Shown here in pieces: positions 1-8,406 of a stretch of DNA of 64,000 nucleotides. Location: NCBI RefSeq assembly GCF_900142275.1, contig NZ_FRAI01000007.1, positions 49,917-113,916 of the forward strand, read 5' to 3'. A program made the translations under genes and the position numbers. The notes beneath the pieces are model-generated. The model ran no database searches and was not told the DNA's origin. It saw only the letters and a list, made by a program, of their open reading frames with translations. The stretch comes from Anaerobranca californiensis DSM 14826 (GTDB taxonomy: Bacteria; Bacillota; Proteinivoracia; Proteinivoracales; Proteinivoracaceae). Every line of letters begins with the position of its first letter. Within the stretch, counting starts at the first letter, position 1.

Positions 1-1071
1 TATATCTCCAAAATTATCCTTAAGCCATAACCTAACAGATACTCTAGCATTACTAGGAGTTAAACCTAAAATATTAAAAGTTATATTTTCATCTTTTTCT
101 ATGTTTTTACCTTGAGTTAAGGCATTTATCGAATCTCTTACATATTCAACTGCTGAAACTTGATAATTGTTTTCAGATTTAACTGTTCCTGGGGATAATA
201 ACTCTTGGAATAAATTTTCATGCTTACCTGATTTTTTATTTGCCCAAAATACTAAAGTAAAGTCTTCAATTATGATTTTATGCCTTTCATTATTAACCAT
301 AAAATTTAGTGCCGATGCATAACTAAAAGCAGCCTTTTTGCCAATAGGTGAATTAAAGCTTTGTTTTTTATTATAAGACTCATATGCGTCATCATTAAAA
401 CTTATCAAAGATGCTCCAGCACTATTTGTTCCTTTAACACCTGTTATTTTAGGATGTACCCGTTCTATTATATCCTCTACTCCATTTACTAGACATTGAC
501 CTAAAGAGCCTTCTTTTAAAAATTGTTGGTTATAATATCTCTCCCATTGAGCTAGTATTTCTTCATCTTCATGAAGATAACCTAATTCTCCATCTATTCG
601 AAATACAATATTACCATTATATTTTTCTAAAATATCTTGTTTACTTTTTATTACATCATTATTTAAAGCCTCGTCAGTTTTCCAGTTTTCTAAAAAAGCT
701 AATAATGCTTGGGCTTTTTTATTATCTAAACCTTTTAATATCTCTTCATGAAGTTTTTTAAAAGCAGAAAAATAATTAAATTTAGCAGTATATGGTTTCT
801 TATCAAAACTCCACCCAAAAACATATTCACTTTTATCCCATAAGAAGTATGGTGAAATTTTACTACCACTACGTACTGTTTGCTCAGGTACAATCATATT
901 TTCAAAACTCTTAGGATTGTCAGTTAAAGGAACAATATCTAATAATTCTCCTTTTCCTGAAATTATAGCAACAAGTTTTACTTTTACGATACTATATCCT
1001 AACCTCGGTATATCTATTTCTTTGTCTGTTGAAAGTAAGTTATAAAATTCAACTAAAGATTGTATTATCAA
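1..1071 (-). CDS. cas8c: Type I-C CRISPR-associated protein Cas8c/Csd1, N-terminal part (cut by window edge)
   Basis: This is the large subunit of the type I-C Cascade surveillance complex, which helps recognise the PAM and hold target DNA. Only the first 357 codons lie in the window; the family is usually about 550-650 residues, so the rest lies beyond position 1. The reading frame is open from a TTG at 1069-1071 to the edge. An AAAGGAGG site lies about ten bases upstream inside the end of cas5c, and the TTG overlaps the cas5c stop. A segment near residues 215-250 carrying KGTNSAGASLISFN and later SPIGKKAAFSYA is typical of Csd1. It is the third gene of a cas3-cas5c-cas8c operon; cas7, cas4, cas1 and cas2 would be expected next, off the left edge. 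The TTG start is my reading from the ribosome site and overlap. Confidence 0.92.
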   Translation of the reverse strand, partial: MIIQSLVEFYNLLSTDKEIDIPRLGYSIVKVKLVAIISGKGELLDIVPLTDNPKSFENMIVPEQTVRSGSKISPYFLWDKSEYVFGWSFDKKPYTAKFNYFSAFKKLHEEILKGLDNKKAQALLAFLENWKTDEALNNDVIKSKQDILEKYNGNIVFRIDGELGYLHEDEEILAQWERYYNQQFLKEGSLGQCLVNGVEDIIERVHPKITGVKGTNSAGASLISFNDDAYESYNKKQSFNSPIGKKAAFSYASALNFMVNNERHKIIIEDFTLVFWANKKSGKHENLFQELLSPGTVKSENNYQVSAVEYVRDSINALTQGKNIEKDENITFNILGLTPSNARVSVRLWLKDNFGDI

Positions 1072-1727
1072 AAAGTATTCACCTCCTTTGTCAAATCAAT
1101 AACTCCTTTTCTCATTTGAGCCCTAAAAAATTTAGGTGTAAAATTATTCTCATAATCAATATCATAAAGCATCCATCCTAAATCTATTACATCTTCCCCT
1201 TCAGCATAATAGGATTTAGGAAGTTCTCCTTCTAATAATTCAAAATGGGCTGAAAACTCCCTGCATCCTAGGTAAGGTCTATGATAACACTGTCCTTTCC
1301 TAGCCCTTCTTAAAAAAATATTATAATGTTTCTCTTGTGTATCATCAGGTCCTTTTTGATCTGTCATTTCAAAATGGGCTTCTATTACATAAAAAACTCT
1401 TTTTAATAATAAAGTAGTTCTCTGTGCTCTATTTTCATTAGTGTCTAAATAGATCATTTCTTTACTACCTTTTATAACTTTATTAACTTGTTGTGAAGAA
1501 ATTCTTTTAGTTACTTCATTTCTTTTAATACCCTCAAACTCGATGGGATTTATAACATGAATCCTATCAATGACCCACTTTATAGCTGGCTTCCAATAAA
1601 TAGCCTCTAGTATCCCCCTTGCTGCCGATGGTGTAATTACATCATAACTAACCCTTTCAACTTTCATCTCTGACCTTGTAAAGCAAGCATAATCTCCCCA
1701 AACCTTTAATTTAAATCCGTAACTCAC
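1068..1727 (-). CDS. cas5c: Type I-C CRISPR-associated protein Cas5c (Cas5d)
   Basis: In type I-C systems Cas5c does the work that Cas6 does elsewhere: it is the endoribonuclease that cuts precursor crRNA in the repeat and stays bound to the 5' handle within Cascade. The 219-residue length fits the family. The N-terminus (FKLKVWGDYACFTRSEMK) and the following SYDVITPSAARGILEAIYW segment are hallmarks of Cas5 of this subtype. The start is GTG at 1727, eight bases after an AAGGAGG ribosome site. It lies 18 bases downstream of cas3 and overlaps the cas8c start, so all three are probably one transcript. Function comes from family knowledge; catalytic residues were not aligned. Confidence 0.95.
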   Translation of the reverse strand: MSYGFKLKVWGDYACFTRSEMKVERVSYDVITPSAARGILEAIYWKPAIKWVIDRIHVINPIEFEGIKRNEVTKRISSQQVNKVIKGSKEMIYLDTNENRAQRTTLLLKRVFYVIEAHFEMTDQKGPDDTQEKHYNIFLRRARKGQCYHRPYLGCREFSAHFELLEGELPKSYYAEGEDVIDLGWMLYDIDYENNFTPKFFRAQMRKGVIDLTKEVNTF

Positions 1728-1745
1728 TTTTTCCCCTCCTTTCTA

Positions 1746-3938
1746 CTAAATATTTAAAAAAGATTTCGTCAACTTTTCATCTACATCAATGACTATTCCT
1801 AGATTTTCATCGTAAAAGTGATTAGTATCAGTTAAAACATAATTTTTTAGTTCAGATATATATTCAACACCTCCACTCTCTAACAATTTTTTTAAATCAT
1901 ATTCATAAACATTAACCATATAAGGTTGTAGCATTCTAATAACATCCCTTTTTGAAAAAGATGACTTAAGTAAGGATAAATATTCTTTACAAGATTCCTC
2001 CCTCGGTACAATTATTGTTATAGTATTATCTTCTATTAACTTATACTCTTTAGCTATATCTAAGAAAGGATAATCCAAACTTTCAGAATACTCTTTAATA
2101 AGTTTGAGTAAATTTTTGTGATCAATATTTTTAATATCGTATAATAAAGTAAAATATTTTTTTATTCCTTCTAATGACATTGGATCTTCAATATTTCTAA
2201 AAACACTTTCACCCATACTTACGTTTAATAGTAGTTCTTTAGGTGGATTCCCATATTTCTCTGTTGACTTAAAAACATAGACATCTGATAAACCCCTCTC
2301 CCCTTCCCTATTACATCTTCCAGCTGCTTGAGCAATTGAATCTATCCCTGCTAGAGCCCTAAAGACGACTGGAAAATCTATATCAACTCCAGCTTCAATC
2401 AACTGAGTGGAAATGACTATACATTTTTCCTTATTTTTTAATCTCTCCTTTATCTCTTTTATTACTGTTCTTCTATGAGCAGGGTACATGTAAGTACTTA
2501 GGTGAAATACATAATTTTGCTCTGATCCTTGGATATATTCGTATAATCTTTTTGCATGTTCTTTTCTATTAACAATACATAACACCTGTGAAAATTCTTT
2601 TAATTTCTCAACTAGTGTATTATCATCTATTTCACCTAAATTTATAATCTTAGTTCTTTTAAATTTTTCGTATAATGATTTAGGCTCATCAATAATTTCT
2701 TGTATATCTATATCTTTAGGCATTAAATTACTTTCTTTAATGCTTGGCTGGGTTGCAGTACAAAATACCACTGTTGATTTATAATTCCTTACTAATTCAT
2801 ACAAAGCCATAAGGGATAACTTAAGAAATTTTACTGGAAGCATTTGAGCTTCATCTAAAATAATTACACTTCGGCTTAAATTATGAAGTTTTCTTGATTT
2901 AGAACTTTTATTTGAAAAAATAGACTCAAAAAATTGAACATTTGTCGTTACTACTATTGGAATATCCCAATTTTCAGCAGCAAGTTTTAACTTTTCTGCA
3001 ATATCAGTATAATTTTCGTTTTCATCACCAATTATGAAGTTACAGTGATGTTCTAAGATATTTTCTTCCCCAAATATCTCCCTGTATTTATCAGCATTTT
3101 GCTCAATAATACTTGTATATGGAATTACATAAATTATTCTATCCATCCTATTTTTAATCCCATGTTTCATTGCAAAGGCCATAGAAGATAATGTCTTTCC
3201 ACCCCCAGTTGGAACGGTTAGTGTGAAAAAACCTGGTTTTGTTAATGCTTTCTTCTTACAGGTCTCTAATATTGATTTTCTGTATCTATTTATTTCCGTA
3301 TCTTTTTGCTCTAACAATAAATTATTTAAATAATCATCAAGTTTTTTATCTAAATCTTCTAATTTACTTAAATTTTTTCGGAGTAAATTTTTCTCTTTTT
3401 CCATAAAGTGTTCAGTATCTAAAAAATCAGCATCGACTAAACAAGAAAATAGCATTTTTATAAAAAAGTATACAGTAAAATAAGGTTCTTCATTTAATTT
3501 AGGCAATTTTACTTCGGTAATTTTAGGAATATTTATTTCTTTTTTATAGGCCGAATAATCTAATAAATATTCTTGCTTCATTCTATAATTAAGGGTTCCT
3601 GCTAAATTTACTGAACCTCCATTAGGAAGACCGCTATGGTGACCAGAAACAATAAATCCTAACACTTTAACAATAGATTTAAAATTGGGATAATTATTCA
3701 TTAACTCTTTTAATGCTGCTGTTGAATGATCTACGGGAATTTTAGAGCCTTGTAAACGCCTTTGAAATTCTTGGGAATACTTGCCAATATCATGAATTAA
3801 ACCAACTAAAAAACCTAACTCCCTTGCATCAAATTTACTTGCAAAATCTGAAGAAATTTTTGCTGTATTTTCTAGATGTTCTTTTAATGATTGCCAATTT
3901 TCTTTAGAAGACCCTTTTTTGGAATGGGCATAAAACAT
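1746..3938 (-). CDS. cas3: CRISPR-associated helicase-nuclease Cas3 (HD + DEAD/DEAH helicase), type I-C
   Basis: This ATP-dependent 3'-5' helicase and single-strand DNA nuclease is recruited by Cascade to degrade targeted DNA. The N-terminal HD nuclease has HD at residues 49-50 (LIHDIGKYS) and a later HH pair (SGHHSGLP). The helicase has a Walker A motif (PTGGGKT, about residue 245), DEAQ (ILDEAQ, about 360), a TAT motif (FCTATQPS) and motif VI (QAAGRCNR, about 540). The frame is open 15 codons further upstream, but the ATG at 3936-3938 (MFYAHSKKG) follows a GAGAGGTGAGG ribosome site and fits the usual Cas3 N-terminus, giving 730 residues. It is the first gene of the cas operon. No CRISPR repeats lie upstream between it and position 4019. 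Confidence 0.96.
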   Translation of the reverse strand: MFYAHSKKGSSKENWQSLKEHLENTAKISSDFASKFDARELGFLVGLIHDIGKYSQEFQRRLQGSKIPVDHSTAALKELMNNYPNFKSIVKVLGFIVSGHHSGLPNGGSVNLAGTLNYRMKQEYLLDYSAYKKEINIPKITEVKLPKLNEEPYFTVYFFIKMLFSCLVDADFLDTEHFMEKEKNLLRKNLSKLEDLDKKLDDYLNNLLLEQKDTEINRYRKSILETCKKKALTKPGFFTLTVPTGGGKTLSSMAFAMKHGIKNRMDRIIYVIPYTSIIEQNADKYREIFGEENILEHHCNFIIGDENENYTDIAEKLKLAAENWDIPIVVTTNVQFFESIFSNKSSKSRKLHNLSRSVIILDEAQMLPVKFLKLSLMALYELVRNYKSTVVFCTATQPSIKESNLMPKDIDIQEIIDEPKSLYEKFKRTKIINLGEIDDNTLVEKLKEFSQVLCIVNRKEHAKRLYEYIQGSEQNYVFHLSTYMYPAHRRTVIKEIKERLKNKEKCIVISTQLIEAGVDIDFPVVFRALAGIDSIAQAAGRCNREGERGLSDVYVFKSTEKYGNPPKELLLNVSMGESVFRNIEDPMSLEGIKKYFTLLYDIKNIDHKNLLKLIKEYSESLDYPFLDIAKEYKLIEDNTITIIVPREESCKEYLSLLKSSFSKRDVIRMLQPYMVNVYEYDLKKLLESGGVEYISELKNYVLTDTNHFYDENLGIVIDVDEKLTKSFLNI

Positions 3939-4018
3939 ATCCTCACCTCTCTTACAAATAATGTAATTCTGTATTAAATTCAAAATTCCTGCTATTGTTT
4001 TGTAAATTATAAATATTT

Positions 4019-4055
4019 AAGCACCCTTTGTTGTCTTGGCAACAAAAAGGTGCTT
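4019..4055 (-). terminator. Hairpin terminator after the CPBP protease gene
   Basis: Two nested inverted repeats (AAGCACC with GGTGCTT; TTTGTTG with CAACAAA) form a stem followed on the minus strand by a T/A-rich tract. It separates the CPBP gene from the cas operon. The tract is not a pure T run, so termination may be incomplete. Confidence 0.6.
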
Positions 4056-4064
4056 GGGTGTACT

Positions 4065-5041
4065 TTAAAATTGGAAAAAATTTGGGTTAATAATAGAAAT
4101 TACTTCAATCACGGCAAAAAAGATAAAAGTTAGAATTACAATAACTGCCGGTATCCAAGATAATAAAGTAACATTTTTTTCTGGAATCTCTTGGGGATAG
4201 TAGTGGGCCAAGCCTTCATTTTCTCTAATCTGCTCATCTATTATTTCAGATACCACTTTATTCTCTGTTATTTTTTTTAGTTTTTTTAATGCTAAATAGC
4301 CAAGAGAACCAAAGAATAAAGCTATTATAAATAAAATGATTATTCCTAGTACCATTGAAGCCAAGGTTGTTTCTCCTTCCAAAACCTCATCTGGTACAGA
4401 TAACAACATTCTCCCTAGAAATAGGGCTATGGCATTATTTAACATATGGGCATAAATCCCCATCCACAATGAATTGGTTCTAATGACTATATAGCCAATA
4501 ACTAACCCTAAAATAATAGGTCCTAAAAGGTTTTGTAAGGTAAAATGGAAAACTCCAAAAAGTATACTAGAAAGGATTAAAGCCTTTTTTGCCCTAGCCC
4601 TTCATAACTTCTTAATATAAATCCCCTAAACAAAAATTCCTCACAAAATCCTGCAAAACCTGCAATAACAATTAAAGAGAAAAGAAAATCTTTATAAGTG
4701 TCTGGAATTTGAATTATATTAGGAGGCAATTCCCCGAAAGTACTTAAGATTGTGTTAATTATAGCATTAGAAAATGCCGCTACAGGGTAAAAACAAAAGG
4801 TTATTGCTGTAACTAATAAAAATTCTTTAAAAGTAAAAGGGTTTAAGCGAAATTCCCTTTTCATATCAATACCTAAAATAGCTGCAAAAACCAATGTGGG
4901 GAGTAAAATTAAAAACACTTGACTTAATGCTAAACCCACAAGGAGATTTAAAAACTGGGCAATTGACCCTAAAAGTAAAAGCAAAATCGCTGAAATTAAT
5001 AGCAAAGAGTTACCGTTGATCGGCTTTAATTTACTGACCAT
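4065..5041 (-). pseudogene. CPBP family intramembrane (glutamic-type) protease, interrupted by one frameshift
   Basis: CPBP (Abi/Rce1-like) proteins are multi-pass membrane proteins. Some cleave prenylated or peptide substrates; bacterial members are linked to bacteriocin immunity and maturation. The N-terminal half has several membrane helices and ends in motif 1 (CEEFLFRGFILR, with the EE and R residues). The C-terminal half carries the second conserved segments, including FGVFHF and MGIYAHMLNNAIA. The two halves are in different frames. Adding one base to the six-base T run at 4585-4590 (six A on the coding strand) joins them into about 325 residues, a normal family size, with no other stop. 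I think a sequencing error or a very recent mutation is more likely than long-standing decay. The start is ATG at 5041 after AAGGAG. Confidence 0.85.
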
Positions 5042-5054
5042 TTTAAGCTCCTTT

Positions 5055-6002
5055 CTATTTCTTTGTCTCTTCTTTTCCGAAAACTTCTTTTATTCCAGCA
5101 AAAGAACCTAATACCCCTACTACTTCAGAAGGTACTACAAGTTTTGTAGCTTGACCATTGGCTAGTTTTTCCAATGCTTCTAAAGATCGGATTTTGATAA
5201 CATCAGAAGTTGGATCACTTTCTTTAATGGCATTATATACCAATTTGATCCCTTCACTTTTAGCCCTTTCTACTAATAAAATCCCTTCCGCTTCCCCTGA
5301 AGCCCTTAAAATTTGTGATTGTTTTTGACCTTCTGCCCTGCGGATAGCAGCTTCTTTTTCTGCTTCAGCATTTAAGATAGCTGCTTCCTTTTCTCCTTCA
5401 GCTTTTAATATGGCAGATTTTTTCTCTCCTTCAGCCCTTAAAATTGCTTCCCTTCTTTCCCTTTCTGCCCGCATTTGTTTTTCCATGGCATCACGGATTT
5501 CTTTAGGTGGCATAATATTTTTTAATTCTACCCTATTGATTTTTATTCCCCATTTATCAGTGGCTTCATCTAGTATAGATCGCATTTTAGTGTTAATTAT
5601 ATCCCTAGAAGTTAAAGTAGCGTCTAAATCCAATTCCCCTATAATATTTCTCAAAGTAGTTGCTGTCAAATTTTCAATAGCAGACATGGGGTTGGCAATT
5701 TCATAGGTGTACTTTACCGGATCAGTTATTTGATAATAAACAACAGTATCTATTTGCATAGTTACATTATCACTGGTGATAACTGGCTGTGGTGGGAAAT
5801 CCACTACTTGTTCCCTTAAATTTATTTTAGCTACCATTGACTCGATAAAGGGAATAACAAAATTTACTCCCATTTCTGCCCGTCTATTAAATTTACCTAA
5901 ACGGGCAATTATCCCTACTGTGGACTGCTGTACAACTCTAATAGAAGTAATAGCAATAATAAAAATCAAAAAAATAAAAATACCTATAACTATCTCAAAC
6001 AT
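5055..6002 (-). CDS. SPFH/Band 7 (stomatin/prohibitin-like) membrane protein
   Basis: This is a paraslipin/stomatin-type scaffold thought to organise membrane microdomains and proteases. One N-terminal membrane segment (about residues 3-22) is followed by the Band 7 domain (QQSTVGIIARLGKFNRR onward). A long helical segment near residues 175-240 holds about five imperfect ten-residue repeats of the type RAEGEKKSAI / KAEGEKEAAI, typical of the family's coiled coil. The 3' end is about 50 bases upstream of nothing but the CPBP gene start. It overlaps the upstream NfeD gene by eight bases, and the NfeD-SPFH pair is a well-known two-gene unit. I chose ATG at 6000-6002 over the preceding TTG because of its spacing from GGGGG. 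Confidence 0.93.
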   Translation of the reverse strand: MFEIVIGIFIFLIFIIAITSIRVVQQSTVGIIARLGKFNRRAEMGVNFVIPFIESMVAKINLREQVVDFPPQPVITSDNVTMQIDTVVYYQITDPVKYTYEIANPMSAIENLTATTLRNIIGELDLDATLTSRDIINTKMRSILDEATDKWGIKINRVELKNIMPPKEIRDAMEKQMRAERERREAILRAEGEKKSAILKAEGEKEAAILNAEAEKEAAIRRAEGQKQSQILRASGEAEGILLVERAKSEGIKLVYNAIKESDPTSDVIKIRSLEALEKLANGQATKLVVPSEVVGVLGSFAGIKEVFGKEETKK

Positions 6003-6456
6003 CAATATCCCCCTTTTCTTTTTCTTTAGGTTTTACAATAAGTCTTACACCTTCAACCTTTACAACTTCCACTTTACTTCCCTCATTTATCACTAAGTCT
6101 TCTTCATAGGATGTGGCAGACCATTGTTCACCACCAAGTCTTACTAAACCTCTATTTTCCCTATTATCAATTTTTTGTAAGACAATGGCTGTTTTACCTA
6201 CCAATGCATCTACATTTGTTTTTACTTCATTGGAATTTTTATAAACAAATCTTTTAACGATTTTATGGGAATTTAAAATCAAAATCCCAGAAACAACTGC
6301 AAAAACCGTTAACTGTATTACATCTCCTGCCCCTAATAACGAAAAAATTAATCCAAAAAAGGCCCCTATGGCAAACCATATAAGGAAAAAAGATGTTGTA
6401 AATAATTCCCCGATCAAAAATCCAAAAATGGCTAAAACCCAAAACACCCAATTCAA
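5995..6456 (-). CDS. NfeD family membrane protein
   Basis: NfeD proteins are partners of SPFH proteins at the membrane. This one is the short form without the ClpP-like protease domain: three or four hydrophobic segments in residues 1-75, then an OB-fold-like C-terminal domain (about 85-150) with GKTAIVLQKI and GGEQWSATS. The 153-residue length fits the short class. The start is TTG at 6456, nine bases after AAAGGGGGG. The gene ends inside the start of the SPFH gene, so translation is probably coupled. The specific physiological role is not shown by the sequence. Confidence 0.9.
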   Translation of the reverse strand: MNWVFWVLAIFGFLIGELFTTSFFLIWFAIGAFFGLIFSLLGAGDVIQLTVFAVVSGILILNSHKIVKRFVYKNSNEVKTNVDALVGKTAIVLQKIDNRENRGLVRLGGEQWSATSYEEDLVINEGSKVEVVKVEGVRLIVKPKEKEKGDIDV

Positions 6457-6553
6457 AAAAATCCCCCCTTTCTAATCCATACCATTTTATTCTACCTTTT
6501 AAAGTAAAATTCCTTTATTTCGACAAAATTTAATAAAATGTTCATAAAATAAC

Positions 6554-6589
6554 AACAAGGTTTAACCCCCACTTAGGCTAAACCTTGTT
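6554..6589 (-). terminator. Hairpin terminator after glsA
   Basis: An 11-base perfect inverted repeat (AACAAGGTTTA with TAAACCTTGTT) lies just past the glsA stop, followed on the minus strand by a T-rich stretch. Confidence 0.75.
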
Positions 6590-6593
6590 TATT

Positions 6594-7508
6594 TTAAAAG
6601 ATACTCCAATCAAATTCTTTAGACATGTCTTCTAAAATTTTCACTCCCCCAATGCTATTTCCCACTTGATCTAAAGCTGGACCCCAAACGGCAACTCCGT
6701 ATTTATTAGGGACTACTGCCATTATTCCACCACCTACACCACTTTTAGCAGGAACCCCTACTTTAATGGCAAATTGACCGGAAGCATTGTACATACCACA
6801 AGTTACCATAAAACTTTTAACAAGCTGAGTTATTTCTTTAGAAACCATCCTTTTACCAGTAATTACTGATACCCCTTGATTAGCCAACATCCCCGCCAGC
6901 TTTGCCAATTGTATACAGTTTACTTCTAAAGAGCAGTGCCTAAAATAAAGGTCTAAAACTTCTTCAACATTTCCTTCAATTATTCCCACATCCTTCATAA
7001 AATAAGCTGCTGCCCTATTCCTGTTCCCCGTTTCCTTTTCCGAAAGATAGACTTCTTCATTAAAGGTAATTTTTTCACCAATAATCTCTTCTAAAAACCC
7101 CCTAATTCTGTTAAACCGTTCTCCATTGTTTTTACCTTTAATCATACTAGAAATTGCAATGGCTCCGGCATTGATCATTGGATTTAAGGGTTTTGAAGGA
7201 TTCATAGTTTCTAACTTTACAATTGAATTAAATGGGTCTCCCGTAGGCTCCATTCCCACCTTAGAAAAAACATATTCTTGTCCTTTATCTATTATCGCCA
7301 ACATTAAAGTAAAGACTTTAGAAATACTCTGTAAAGTAAACTTTTCTTCTACATCTCCTACAGCAAAAAACTTTCCCGATAAATCCATTACGGCTACCCC
7401 GAACTTTTCACCATCTTGTTTAGCTAAAGCAGGGATATAGCTGGCAACTTTCCCCTGTTTACAATACACTTTATTTTTATGGTACAGGGTATGTAATACT
7501 TTCTCCAT
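6594..7508 (-). CDS. glsA: Glutaminase A (serine-type glutaminase)
   Basis: It hydrolyses L-glutamine to L-glutamate and ammonia in the cytoplasm, using a beta-lactamase-like fold. The catalytic SxxK motif is visible in LQSISKVFTLM (about residue 82), with MINAGAI and the C-terminal KSGVGGGI glycine motif. The 304-residue length is standard. The ATG start at 7508 follows GGGAGG. It lies 14 bases downstream of an unidentified gene and probably shares its transcript. Glutaminase can feed nitrogen metabolism or supply ammonia for pH homeostasis; which applies here cannot be told. Confidence 0.96.
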   Translation of the reverse strand: MEKVLHTLYHKNKVYCKQGKVASYIPALAKQDGEKFGVAVMDLSGKFFAVGDVEEKFTLQSISKVFTLMLAIIDKGQEYVFSKVGMEPTGDPFNSIVKLETMNPSKPLNPMINAGAIAISSMIKGKNNGERFNRIRGFLEEIIGEKITFNEEVYLSEKETGNRNRAAAYFMKDVGIIEGNVEEVLDLYFRHCSLEVNCIQLAKLAGMLANQGVSVITGKRMVSKEITQLVKSFMVTCGMYNASGQFAIKVGVPAKSGVGGGIMAVVPNKYGVAVWGPALDQVGNSIGGVKILEDMSKEFDWSIF

Positions 7509-7522
7509 AAAAAATCCTCCCT

Positions 7523-8272
7523 TTATTTTTTATTTACTATTAATAAAAAGACATCTCCCCGGATCAATGTATTAGGTTCTTTGTTACTTAACAGCGGGTC
7601 ATTACTCTTTATGTATTTATATTTTTTGTTCTTTAAACTACTAAGGGAAGCCATTGTCAAACTAGAAGTCCCCCCTGGGAAAAGGACAAAGAGTTTATCT
7701 TTATGGATCCTACACATGCTTTTTATAACTTCAAAGGATAAATCATCTTCTTCCCTCTCTTCTTCATATTCCCCTGATACTACTGAGTATTTTTCATTGA
7801 TCACTTTAAAGGGATAAGCTTCTCTAAAGTATAAAGCGAATTCTGGTAAAAGTTTCGACCATGATATTCTTTTAGTTAAAAGGGGGTCTCCCTCCACTTC
7901 TTCATCGGTTATTATCAATTGTACTACCCTTTCTACCTTACTTTCTTTTCCTTTAATATCTTTTAAATATTTTTCTCCTAAAGTTATCCCTTGCTGCCAA
8001 AAGTCTCTACCCTTTAACTCTGCTAATTCACCATTGATAAAAATGAGATTGTTCCCTATCCTTACTAATAAAGGCCATAATTTTTTATGATTTATTCCTA
8101 AGGAAATAAAGGTAAAGTCAGTATACAGATCAATATCTCCTTTTGTTTCTATCCCAATATCTATTAGTTCACAAAGGACATTTAACCCTTTTCCTTTACC
8201 ACTAAGTAGAATATTGGGAAGTAGGGTTTGAAAAATATAACTATCCCCCGTAACTATATTTTTATATGGCAT
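7523..8272 (-). CDS. Protein of unknown function, 249 residues
   Basis: I do not recognise this gene. It encodes a 249-residue, apparently soluble protein with no signal peptide or membrane helix. Visible landmarks are a G-rich turn near residues 25-30 (LSGKGKGLNVL), an acidic stretch about 170-180 (EYEEEREEDDLSF), and a conserved-looking LFVLFPGGTSSLTMASL segment near residue 200. It has a good ribosome site (AAAGGGG) before ATG 8272 and ordinary codon use. It sits 14 bases ahead of glsA and behind a terminator that closes the phn operon, so it probably forms a two-gene unit with glsA. A link to glutamine metabolism is only inferred from position. Confidence 0.8.
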   Translation of the reverse strand: MPYKNIVTGDSYIFQTLLPNILLSGKGKGLNVLCELIDIGIETKGDIDLYTDFTFISLGINHKKLWPLLVRIGNNLIFINGELAELKGRDFWQQGITLGEKYLKDIKGKESKVERVVQLIITDEEVEGDPLLTKRISWSKLLPEFALYFREAYPFKVINEKYSVVSGEYEEEREEDDLSFEVIKSMCRIHKDKLFVLFPGGTSSLTMASLSSLKNKKYKYIKSNDPLLSNKEPNTLIRGDVFLLIVNKK

Positions 8273-8363
8273 AAATAATCCCCTTTCAACTAGACTACTT
8301 AAATGTATTTATTTCCTAGAAAACTTCATTTATCCTAGTTTTTTTCTCTATTTATTATAAAGG

Positions 8364-8394
8364 AAAAAATCTCCTCTATAAAGGGAGATTTTTT
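8364..8394 (-). terminator. Terminator after phnE (symmetrical)
   Basis: An 11-base inverted repeat (AAAAAATCTCC with GGAGATTTTTT) gives a stem with a T run on both strands. It lies directly downstream of phnE, whose operon it should end. Confidence 0.85.
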
Positions 8395-8406
8395 AAAATC
8401 CTATTC

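Noticed and set aside
3939..4064. CRISPR repeats expected near cas genes
   Set aside because: No regularly spaced repeat is present upstream of cas3; in type I-C loci the array usually follows cas2, which lies beyond the left edge.
5410..6096. Plus-strand open frames opposite the SPFH and NfeD genes
   Set aside because: They are antisense to well-supported genes, lack ribosome sites and show no family features.
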